Of a stretch of DNA of 64,000 nt, positions 53,203 through 64,000 are shown piece by piece. Under the pieces are notes generated by a model that was not told the origin of the DNA, searched no databases, and was given only the letters and a program-made list of their open reading frames with translations. Where the stretch lies: NCBI GenBank assembly GCA_016946835.1, contig JACVTC010000005.1:1908501-1972500 (forward strand), read 5' to 3'. Within the stretch, counting starts at the first letter, position 1. Each line of letters begins with the position of its first letter. The stretch is from Neocallimastix lanati (nom. inval.) (Eukaryota; Neocallimastigomycota; Neocallimastigomycetes; Neocallimastigales; Neocallimastigaceae). Position numbers and translations under genes: made by a program.

Positions 53203-55270
53203 TTTATTTATTTATTTTTTTTTTAATAAATCAATTATAATTAAGTAGAATAAATTTAATTATACTGTTATATATTTAAATTTTAAAATAACTTATAAAT
53301 ACAAAATATTATGATTTGATTTTGAAATTTGAATATAAAAGAGATTTTATGAAGAGAAAAAAAAAATTTTTAATTTTACTTCTATTTTTAAATTTGTATT
53401 AATAAAAAAATTTTTTATGATAAAAAAAAAAAAAAAAAAAAGAAAAAAAAAAGATTATAATATATTGTAATATATATAAATAAATTACAAAATAAATAAT
53501 TTAATAAAAACAACCAAATAAAAATTTATTAAATAATTTTTAAAATTGAAAACCTAACAAATAATAATATTTAAAATTTTTTTTATTAAAAATTAAGAAT
53601 TTCTGTAAAGTTTTTTTTCTAGACAAGTGGAGGAAAATAAACTTTTAATGATTTATTATATAGTAATAATAATAAATTACTTATTATAGAAGAAATACAC
53701 TATAAATGAAAATATGTTAAGAATATAATAAAAAATATAATAAATAAAATTAATTAAATAAAATTTTAAAATAGTTGATGTAATATAATGGTCATATATA
53801 GAAATTTTTATATAGTAATAATGTTGTCAACATTGTGATGTGATTTAGGAACAATTATTCTAAAGACATTTAATAAAACAAATTAGTAAATGAACAATAA
53901 AGAACAAATATATAAAATATAAAACATTATAATATTTATTTAATTTTCCTGTCAAGAAAGAGAATTATAATGAGAAGATTTATTTTCTATTGATTTTTAA
54001 TTTGTAGAAAAACTACACCTTTGTTGTATATTTTCAAAGATTAGTAATAACCTTGTAATAACAATTATTATTTATTATATTGGAATGACAGTAACTTTCT
54101 TGATTGTTGAAGTTTATTAATTATTAATTATATTTTTCATAGTAAGAAAATTTAGAGAGCTACTAATGACAGACATAATAATTACTAGGTAACCAACTAA
54201 TTAAATATTAGAGAATTTCTTTTAATTATTTTCGTTTCCTAATTTCAAAAGTGTATCATAAATCTTTGTTATACCAAAAAGGAAAATAAAAAGTATATGT
54301 TAGTTTTAGACTTTCATAAACTAAGATTAAATAGATAAAAATAAAGCAAAATTTTTTTATTTACTTTATTACATTTGTTAGTACTAGTTATACTATATTT
54401 TAAGAATTTTTATTTAATTACAAATTAATATATCAATAATCACGAATAAAAGAAATTATTTATACTTTGAGCAATAATTAATTGTTAAATAAGATATAAA
54501 AAAAAGAAAAAAAAGAAAAAAGAAAAAAAAAAACATATTAACATTAAGAATATAAAATTAAAAATTTTAAAAAATATATATATATGTAGATAAAGAAAAA
54601 TTGAATATAGAGAATTAAAGTAATTTGTACATAAATTTTGTTATAATGTCATACTCCAAAAATAATTTTTATCAAGATAGAAATATTATATTACATTTAT
54701 TTAAAACGTCTCATTCTAATATTATTTATGTATATTTGCTTTTATATATTAAAGTATTTAATATCCAATAATTATAATAAAAAAATAAAAAATAAATAAT
54801 AAAAAAAAATATATATATAACGAATAATGATTAATGAATATTATGTATATATATAAATATATACTTTATTTTATATTTATATACATATATAAATATATAT
54901 GAGTATATTTATGAGAGAATTACTAATGATATTTTTTAATAATTATGCATATATTATATAATGAAATAAAAAAAAATTATTATTGCTATTATTTTATTAT
55001 TATTATTATTATTATAATAATTATTATTATTTTTTTTTTTATTTTTATTCTTTTTTTTTTTTTTTTTTTTTTGAAATAGAATTAATAATAATATAATATT
55101 TATTATATAATTAATAATATTATAATTTAATAATAATAAATTTTCTTTTTTAAAACTTTAATAAATGATATGTTAACGCGATAATATAATTAAAGATAAA
55201 AAAAATATATTTACTTATTTCTAAATATAAAATATTATTAATTATAAATTATTATTTATAATTATAATTA
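53203..55270. other. Gene-free AT-rich spacer
   Basis: Only one hint of structure: CTAGACAAGTGGAGGAAAAT at 53620 resembles the LINE 3' tail in reverse (AGACAGGGAAGAGAATAC). The rest is A/T sequence with TA and ATT runs. Confidence 0.5.
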
Positions 55271-55279
55271 TGATATATA

Positions 55280-56853
55280 AAGTGATTGGATTAATTGTTT
55301 CAATATTTAATTCAATTTCTTCTTGTGTATCGTTTATATCTGGAATAGAACTTTTAATAATATCTATTACACCATTAATATTTTCTTCTGATAATTTATT
55401 AATCTTTCACTCAATTCTTTTTTCTGATTATAGGTTATTTCAGTTACTTTTTGTTGTCTATATTTATTTATTTTACTTTTACAGTCTTTTTAATTTCCTT
55501 CTTTGTTTTATTCTTCGTTTTAGATCCTTTACTTTCTTTTGTTGGTAGTGCATCAAAGAACTATCTATTACTCATTTGGTTATTTTCCTATTATTTTTTT
55601 TATGGTATTTCTTCGCTTTGATAAATTTTATCATCTTTCCATGTTATTCCACATTTATTACATAATGTACCTTTACCATTTGGTCCCCTTCTTCATATTG
55701 GAGTATCAATATTACCATAATATTCACAAATCTTTTTAATATCATAAGGGTTTTCTTGACTATTTTTTGTTATTCCTTTTCTCCCTTTAACTTCTTATTT
55801 TGAATTTTTTTGTTTTGGTCGTTTGATTTCCTTTTTTAATGATTTTTCCTTCAAAGTATTTTTTCTTTATTTTCTATTTATATTTCTTGTATTTTCTTTT
55901 TCATATATTTCTCCTACTTCATCATATTTTTTATTATCAATTTCATCATTATCATCATCAATATATAGATTTTGATTTTTTATATAACTTGCTTTTGCTT
56001 TTTTATTTAATATTTTCACTTAAGATTTTTTTTTAATACCTTATTTGCATCATTTGTCGGCAAAGTTGTTTGTGATATTAGATCGTCTATACTGTTAGAA
56101 TCTGTATGAAAGTCATATTTTTCCATATTTAATGATTTTGCTAAAAATTTAACCTTTTTCTTTAGTTTTCTGGCTTTTAACTGAACTTATAAAAGCTCCA
56201 ATTGCTTTGTAACTTTTTGTAAACATGTTCCTAATGTATTAATTTGCATTTCAACTAAATTTTCATAATTATTATGATATAGTTGATTCATTGTTAAAAA
56301 TGATAAAGATTGTGTTTTTTGACATACTTTTCAATAATTTTGATTTTGTAGGTCGTTTACTTATCCTATTTGTATACGTTTAAATATTTATAAATTTGTA
56401 AAAGTATTTCTTGAATTAATTTTTAACAAAATCTTCTGGCTTGCTTTATTAATGTATTTGCTTTATGATTATGATTTAAATTATTTGAATCTTCCTCATT
56501 TTCGTTATCATTTTCTTTTTCTTCTTCTTCATTTTCTATCATTTAATTATCTTCTGTATTTTGCTCTTCCTCATTTTTATTATCATCATCTTCTTTTATT
56601 TTTTTGAGGTTCTTCAATTTTTGTTGCACCTGAAGTTATTAAATTTTTAATAGTAGTTTTATCATTATCATGTTTTCTATTAAAATGATCTTCCAATATT
56701 TAATTGGTTTTATATTATTATTTTATCTGATGAATCTGATTTATTAAATATAACTTGATTATTGGTAGGAAATTTCCTTTTTTTTTTTTTTTTTTTTCAT
56801 ACTTTCAACTGAAATTTTATATTCTTTTAATATCAATTTATTATTTTTATGTG

Positions 56854-56899
<46 letters not shown>

Positions 56900-57887
56900 A
56901 TTTACAAGACTCTAGTTCAAGATGTTGAACCATTTTAATTTGTCTTTTGGGTTTTTTACCATTAATATGTAAATATTCATCTCCGTTTTCTTTTGTTATT
57001 ATTTTAAAAAATACTTGAACTTCCGGTGATAGCCTTCTCAATTGTTCAATAAAATAATCTTTTGAAGCTAAACCTTCAATATGAATAGAATTAGTTGGCG
57101 GATTATAAGTAAAACAATTATTAAACATTAATTCAATATCACTAATATAATCATTTATACTTTTATACCTATTATTTTTTATTTTTTTCATAATTGTTGA
57201 TAAATCCATAGAATTCTTATTATGAAAAATAATCAGGTATATTCAAAATTATTGGATTTACAGGATTCAAAAATGGATAGACTCTTGGATGCAATTGTAT
57301 GAACGAGTTATATTTATGTAAATATTAATCGTAAATATTAATATTGCTTCTAGACATTTTTTGAAGTTTTTCTTGTTTTTTCATTCTTACCACAACTTTT
57401 TTCGTTTCTTTCAATTTACCATTATCTTTATTTAAAGAAGAATCTTTTCATGAGTTACTTTTTTTTTATTTTTCAATATTGGATCATTTGATATATTTCT
57501 ATTATCTTCTATTATTTTTTTTATTTATTGAATTTATTTTCTTTTTTTTGTTCTTCTTTAATATAATTTTATTTTAATGTTATGGTTACATAATGAATTA
57601 TCATTATTATTTTGAATATTGGAATTTATTAATGTTCCATTTTTATTAATTATGTCTTCTTTATCACTATCTACTGAAATTTCATTGTTATTCAACATTT
57701 TATTTCATTTTCATTATTTATTCTATTATTTAAATTTTTGATAATTTTTTTTTTTTAAATTTTTGTTTTCATTACATTTTTTTTTATATTTTCTTTCTCA
57801 TAATTTTTATTTTCATTGCTAGTTCTTATTATAATTTTATTTTCAACTTTTACTTATGAATTCATTAATTGATATAAATATAATTAA

Positions 57888-57940
<53 letters not shown>

Positions 57941-58170
57941 AATTTCTATTAATTAAAATTTATAATAAATATTATATAGAGTTTAATATTTATATTTTTA
58001 TGGCTTTATTGTATCTTTTTTAATTATATTGAATTGAAGTGTATCTGGTGGTAATAAAATACTTGATTTAACTTGTTTCAAATTTTATATTTTTTTTTTA
58101 TTCGATTATCTACTACTTCATTTTGATTGCTATTATTAAGAATACTTTGTCCTTCTATAAACATATTAAA
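55280..58170 (-). pseudogene. Decayed gene with bromodomain and GATA-type zinc finger
   Basis: On the minus strand, from 57300: LHPRVYPFLNPVNPIILNIP then DYF (bromodomain ZA loop). After stops and a frameshift, MDLSTIMKKIKNNRYKSIND and IELMFNNCFTYNPPTNSIHI (57209-57075) give the B/C helices with the acetyl-lysine-binding Asn context. A basic linker follows, interrupted by an expanded A tract (56858-56898). At 55728-55649 the frame reads CEYYGNIDTPI-stop-RRGPNGKG then TLCNKCGITWK, a GATA finger in which the second Cys is Tyr and the conserved Trp codon TGG has become TGA. Acidic/Lys-rich DDNKNEEEQNTED-type stretches lie between. A possible N-terminus (MLNNNEISVDSDKEDIINKN) is at 57699. Many stops and frameshifts make it a pseudogene. 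Confidence 0.72.
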
Positions 58171-60018
58171 ATATATTAAAATCTATTGTTTTATATTAAA
58201 AAAAAAAAATAATAATTAATTTAAATTTAAATTTTAAAAGTATTTTTGTTATATCTTATATTGGGGTATAAAAATTTTTATTCTAAATTGATTTTAATGA
58301 TCTTAATAATTAGAATTTACTACTTCTATATTTTTTTATTCTCTTAAAATTTTAATATCTGCTATTTTATTATTACTGTTATTATTGATAAATGAATTAC
58401 TAAAAATATAATTATAAAACACAGAATTAATAACTATGGAAATTATATCAACTTTTAAACATTTAAAATTAATTTCTCTTTAATATATAAATTAATATTA
58501 TTTACATTTTAATTTTATTAAATTATAAATGAGAAAAAGTTTAATAAATAAAAATTTAAACTTTTTTCTTATTTTTATTTGATTAAATCACCATTTTAAA
58601 AAATATTGTATATTAATAATAAATTACAATTAAATGTATATTAATAATATATTAAATTAAGTGGATCATTTAATTCATTTATATATCTTTTCTTAATTTA
58701 ATTCATGTCTTAAAAATTTAATTTATACAAAAATATTATAGATATATTAAAAAGTATAATTGTTAAATATTTTGTACATTTATAATTTCAACAAGAACAT
58801 TTATAATTTTAATAAGAGTTAGTTTTTACCACCTCAATTAAAATTAAATAAAAGAAAGAAGAAATAATAAATGTTAATAAAATTATAAAATACCTTTTAC
58901 ATATTATAGTAAATAAATAATTAAATATAAAAACAAGAAATGAATTATAATTAATAATAATAATATATTTATAGTAAAAAATGATTTTAAAGAAAAACAA
59001 AGAAATTATATTTTGAAGGTTTATTTATATTAATTCTAATATTTGTATATTAATAATTATAATAATAATTGTTAGAATATGTGAAATAATGAGAAATAAA
59101 CTTCAAATATTGAAACATATTATATGTAAATTTATTATAAGCCACATCTCAAAAGTATAAAAACATGTAATTTGAAATATTAAACCAAACTTCACAATTT
59201 TTAATAATAATAACTATAATAATTATGTCTATAATTAAAAAAAGTATTTTAATATAAAAATTAATAAAAAAAATTCAAATAATTATTTTTTATTATTAAT
59301 TATATTTAAATTTCTACTAAAATTTTGAAAAATATTTAATTATTAAGCACTGTAAAATTATTAAAAAAATCTTTAATAATTAAATTTTTTGAATAGTTCA
59401 TAAATTAATACAAATTAATCATAACACCATCTCATATATATTAAATATATAAATATCTTTAATTTTTGTATAAAAAAAAGGAAGGTCAGACGTATAAAAT
59501 GAAATAAAATAAAACATCATATTTGATAATACTGTATTATTAATTATATTAATATGTTCTTATATAATAATAATACTATATATTATATATATTAATGTTA
59601 TTGTTTAATATATTTTATAAGGAAATGTTTTTTTTTTTTTTTTTTTTTTTTTTAATAGTATTACTTTTAATATTTTCATTTTAGGATATTTTTATATTGT
59701 ACAATCAAAATTTAAAGATTAAAATTTATATATGTAATTATAAAGTTTTTCAAAATTTCATTCTGCTAAAAAAAATAATAGTATATTTTAAATAGTATAT
59801 TCTAAATTTATTTTCGTTGTTTTTGTATCATAAAATTAATTAATGTTAATGTTAAAAAAAACTCAAATTCTAAAACAATAATATAAATAAGTTATCATCA
59901 AACTCCAAAACAATAATACAATTAATTAGAAATTAAATAAATATTAATTTGAAATATTTAAAATATTGAAAAATAATTATTACTTCAAAATAACTTATAG
60001 AAATTCTCATTGCTTTTC
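58171..60018. other. Gene-free spacer with dispersed repeat R1 copy
   Basis: A/T sequence with a T tract (59629-59654). At 59085-59205 (minus) is the third copy of repeat R1: ACATGTTTTTATACTTTTGA, TGTGGCTTATA, ATGTTTCAATATTTGAAGTT and TTTCACATATTCTAAC. Confidence 0.55.
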
Positions 60019-60019
60019 A

Positions 60020-60445
60020 GTTTTTGAATTCAAGGAAGAAGTGAAATTATGAAATGGATCTAACTTTAAATGTTAGCACTGCAATATACATAATTGAAAT
60101 CGGTGATTAATATGCTGTAATGTTGGCATCTTCTTTATCTCTTGATGACAGAAAAAGTCGAAACCTGAAGAGACCATTCAAAAAGTAGTTTGACAGATGA
60201 CTATGAATACGCTATATATGGAAAAGTTTTTAAATATGATGATTCTAATGGATCAAAAGTGTAAGGAAATTAGTATTTTTTAAATTAATACTTATTTCTA
60301 ATTTCTTGTAAATTGATTTATATATTTATCATTCAGTGCTATAAATGTTTCATATGGTTTTTCAATATGCATTGAGGGCAATTTTCTTCATTTGCAAAAT
60401 AATGAAGTAGGAAAATATATATATTTACTTATGAGAAGGAACTAG
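60020..60445 (+). pseudogene. RPB8 (RNA polymerase I/II/III shared subunit) pseudogene, intron retained
   Basis: Three RPB8 blocks are readable. From 60045: NYEMDLTLNVSTAIYIIEIG, D, stop, YAVMLASSLSLDD. In another frame from 60191: LTDDYEYAIYGKVFKYDD then SNGSK. After a normal-looking intron (GTGTAAG at 60252 to CAG at 60336): AINVSYGFSICIEGN, FLHLQNNEVGKYIYLLMRRN, then TAG at 60443-60445. These match the RPB8 order MDLxLDVN/LASxL, EYxMYGKVY and VSYGGLLMRL..YLLM. An in-frame TAA replaces a codon after IGD, and a +2 shift separates the first two blocks. The retained intron says DNA-level duplication, not a retrocopy. The N-terminal exon is absent. Confidence 0.8.
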
Positions 60446-61377
60446 ACTGTTTGATATATATATATGAGTGATTAATCTATTAATATATTCTATAATATAA
60501 TATATGAATTATTGATTATTTAAAATAAAGATAAAATCATTTATTTAGTATTCTTCTTTTAAAATTATTTTCATTAATTTAATATATTAATAAAGAAATA
60601 ATAAAATTAATTATTTTATTCAAAGTTAAAATTTATAAAAAAAAAATAATAAATAAAATAAAATATATTTATAATAATTATTTTCAAATGTTAATTTTTT
60701 TTTTTAAACATGGTATAAAATTTATTTGATAATAAAGAAAATAGTATTTATATCAACTTGCTATAATAAATATTTCTTGTATATAATAAAGCATTAATCA
60801 AAATAAATTAAAACATGTGAATATCATTAATATGCATAAAATACATTGATTTTAAAAATATGTTTAATAATCATAAAATTAAATTAAAAAAAAAAAATTA
60901 TTATAAAAAAAATAATAGATTTTATTAAAATATTATTTAATAATTTTAACAAAAAAAATTGAATAATAAAAGATTATTATCATAACTTATTTTAAAGATA
61001 CATATTTTATAAATATTTTAATAATCAATTTAATTTAAATTAAAAATTATTTTTCATTCTTTTTCTTTTTTTTTCATGAAAAAAATTTGTATTATTATAA
61101 TTAACAAATTATAAGAAGTAATTGTTAACATCAGCTGGATAAAAAATAAAATAATATTTAAGTTTATTATATATACAAGGACAATTAAAATAGAAAATTA
61201 ATGATAAAATAATTTAAATCAATTAATTAAATTATTAAATTCAAAAAGTCGAATACAATTACAAATTTCATTCATTTTTAATCAAATAAAATTTAAAGAT
61301 TTATTGCCATTTTTATTTCTTTAATTTTATAAAAGTATAAACATTTATTATTTTATTTTATATTTATAACTTTTGCA

Positions 61378-61413
<36 letters not shown>

Positions 61414-61668
61414 ATTATTTTATTTTTTTAATTTTTACTATTTTACTATTTTAAAAATTAAAATTTTATAATAATAATAATATTAAAAAAAAAAAAAAAA
61501 ACTTTATAAAAATAAATTAAAATTAAAAAATTAATAAAATTAATTGAAATTCCTTTTTCTAATAAAAAATTATATAATTTATATATATATGTTTAAATTA
61601 TTATTCATTAAATTTATCGCTTGTATTTAATAATATAAATATTATAAATTAAAAATAAATAATAATAC

Positions 61669-61703
<35 letters not shown>

Positions 61704-61788
61704 AATATATGTATAATTATAATAAAACATAAACAATATTTTGATAAATATTTAAATTTCATTGGTGTTTTAAAATTATTTATATAGA
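60446..61788. other. AT-rich spacer upstream of SF3B3
   Basis: ATT arrays (61381-61410, 61680-61701), A and T runs. No gene seen. Confidence 0.6.
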
Positions 61789-63382
61789 ATGTTTTTATAT
61801 AATTTAACTATTCAACAGCCAACTGCAATAAATCAAGCATTTATTGGTAATTTTTCAGGTAATAGAACACAAGAAATTATTGTAGCTAGAGGTTCTATTC
61901 TTGAATTATTAAGACCCGATTCATCAACAGGAAAGGTTCATTCAATTTTAACACATGAAGTTTTTGGAATAATTAGATCAATAATACCTTTTAGACTAAC
62001 TGGTGATTCAAAAGGTTAAATATATAATTAAATATTAAAAATAAAATAAAATAAAATATCATAATTAATGATGAATAATAATAATAGTAATAATAATAAT
62101 AATATATAATATCCATTATTTATTATATACAATTAAAACATTAATTTATTAATATGTTTTACTATACATTCTTATTTTTTAAAAAATAAATTGTTATGTT
62201 AATGTATTAATAAAATAAAATGAAATAAAATAGATTATATTGTTATAGGTTCAGATTCAGGAAAATTAGTAATTTTAGAATATAATCCAGATAAGAATCA
62301 ATTTAATAAATTACATGAAGAAACTTATGGTAAAACTGGATGCAGGAGAATCGTTCCTGGACAATATCTTGCAGCTGATCCAAAAGGAAGAGCTGTTATG
62401 TTAGGTAATTTTAATAATTTAGAATATAAGTTTAAATAAATATTTTTTTGAAAATATATTTTATTTTAATAAAAATTTATATATTAATAATTATAAATTA
62501 GGTGCTGTTGAAAAGCAAAAACTTGTTTATATTTTGAATCGAGATTCGGCTGCAAAATTAACTATATCTTCTCCTTTGGAAGCTCACAAATCCCATACTA
62601 TTGTATATCATTCTGTAGGTGTTGATGTAGGATTTGAAAATCCAATATTTGCTTGCATAGAAATTGATTATTCGGATGCTGATGAAGATCCTACTGGTGA
62701 AGCATTTTTAAATGCAGAAAAGGTAAAATAAAATTTAAGCAATAATTAATTAATAATTAATAAAATTATTTTAAAATAAAAAATGCATTAAAATCAAGTA
62801 TTAATATTATAACAATTTTTCTATTATTATAATATATAAATATTTATATTATTTATTATGCATTATTAAATGTTAATTTATCTATTAAAAGACTTTAACT
62901 TATTATGAACTTGATCTTGGTTTAAATCATGTAGTAAGAAAATGGAGTGAAGTTATCGATGCAAGATCAAATTATTTAATTTCTGTTCCTGGAGGAAATG
63001 ATGGACCAAGTGGAGTATTAGTTTGCTCAGAAAATTATATTACATGGATGCATCAAGATTGTGAAAGCATTAGAATACCTATTCCAAGAAGAATGAATAG
63101 AATGGATAATTATCTTGGTGAAGAAAAAGAAAGAGGTGTTATTATAATATCAAGTGTTTTATTAAAAATGAAACATGCATTATTTATATTTGTTCAAACT
63201 GAGGATGGTGATATATTTAAAATTACAATTGATAGTGTAAATAATGATGGTTATTCAAAAATAGAAGAAATAAAAATTAAATATTTTGACACTGTACCTG
63301 CTGCTAGTGGTATGTGTTTATTAAAGACAGGTTTCTTATTTATTGCAAGTGAAACAGGAAATCAGTATGTATTAATATTTAA

Positions 63383-63418
<36 letters not shown>

Positions 63419-64000
63419 TTTAATAATAATTTTATTAATTAAAAATTTATATTCAATTATTAATACTTTAACTAACAATAATATGAAAATTAAAAACAAT
63501 TAATAAGCTATCTTTATCAAATTGAAAACCTTGGTGACGATGATGAAGATCAACCAGAATTTTCAAGTAATGATTTTCCACAAGGTGATATTGATGAACT
63601 TGATGATGTTACCGTATACTTTAAACCAAGAGGATTAGTTAATTTAACCGCAGTTGATGAAATGGAATCATTATGTCCGTTGATTGATTCAAAAATTTTA
63701 AATATTGGTGATGAAGATAGTCCTCAATTTTATACTCTTTGTGGTAGAGGATCACGATCTTCATTTAGAATTTTGAGACATGGCCTTGAAGTTTCAGAGA
63801 TGGCTGTATCAGAATTACCAGGTAATCCATTAGCTGTGTGGACTGTTAAAACAGCTGCATCAAATGAATATGATTCTTATATTGTTATTTCATTCATTGA
63901 TGCTACACTTGTTCTTTCTATTGGGGAAACTGTAGAAGAAGTTACTGATACTGGTTTTCTTTCATCTACTCCAACTCTTGATGTTGGACAACTTGGCGAT
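61789..64000 (+). CDS. SF3B3: SF3B3 (SAP130/Rse1) U2 snRNP component, N-terminal part (3' end outside window)
   Basis: Exons 61789-62014, 62234-62404, 62502-62722, 62892-63364 and 63508 to the window edge join in phase and give the first roughly 528 residues of a protein usually about 1200 long. Nearly every block is conserved: [176 protein letters not shown] and [22 protein letters not shown]3B3 is a three-beta-propeller scaffold (DDB1/CPSF160 fold) in SF3b, needed for branch-site recognition by U2 snRNP. The start is the conserved MFLYNL. The intron after GNH carries an ATT array. Confidence 0.97.

Noticed and set aside
55270-56036. Plus-strand frames of 65-92 residues with hydrophobic stretches
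   Set aside because: They are antisense to the decayed bromodomain/GATA gene, where Lys- and Glu-rich codons read as Phe/Ser/Leu on the other strand.

Overview
The window looks like nuclear DNA of an anaerobic gut fungus (Neocallimastigomycota) or a very close zoosporic fungal lineage. The sequence shows extremely AT-rich intergenic and intronic DNA full of poly(A)/poly(T), ATT and AAAT microsatellites. Short, better-balanced exons are separated by GT..AG introns, and the proteins are fungal/opisthokont in type. Two genes are ciliary in type (CFAP97-like and ARL2BP-like), which fits a fungus with flagellated zoospores. The lineage is an inference. The gene identities rest on protein motifs read by eye and on introns spliced by hand with every exon phase checked.

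Layout. 1-1404 (+): C-terminal part of DCAF13/SOF1. 2.1-4.5 kb (+): relics of non-LTR retrotransposons. 5.0-7.5 kb (-): complete seven-exon ARL2BP/BART-like gene, with a broken partial duplicate at 8.85-9.17 kb. 10.86-12.86 kb (-): sphingomyelin-synthase-family membrane protein. 12.9-17.6 kb: gene desert with TTATTTA minisatellites. 18.2-22.1 kb (-): ten-exon Rab escort protein. 22.2-25.2 kb: decayed coding DNA and dispersed repeats. 25.3-27.4 kb (+): CFAP97-like gene with a 10-nt microexon. 27.9-33.8 kb: a cluster of retroelement relics, all on the minus strand. 34.4-37.5 kb (-): organellar Hsp90 (TRAP1). 39.66-40.12 kb: tRNA-derived SINE. 41.0-41.35 kb: two inverted-repeat structures. 42.5-44.5 kb (+): CIAO1. 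45.0-47.3 kb (+): ISY1. 48.07-50.03 kb (+): 5'-truncated LINE with a recognisable target-site duplication. 51.0-53.2 kb (-): IWR1. 55.3-58.2 kb (-): decayed bromodomain plus GATA-finger gene. 60.0-60.45 kb (+): RPB8 pseudogene. 61.8-64.0 kb (+): 5' part of SF3B3, running off the window.

The live genes are unlinked housekeeping functions: ribosome biogenesis (DCAF13), splicing (ISY1, SF3B3), Pol II assembly/import (IWR1), cytosolic Fe-S assembly (CIAO1), Rab prenylation (REP), organellar chaperoning (TRAP1), sphingolipid head-group transfer (SMS-like) and flagellum-linked functions (CFAP97, ARL2BP). There is no operon and no CRISPR array. I found no convincing new multi-gene system. The most notable items are the SINE, the 10-nt microexon, the SMS-family enzyme in a fungus, the nested LINE cluster, the GC-outlier hairpin at 41.24-41.34 kb and several gene relics not apparent from open reading frames alone.
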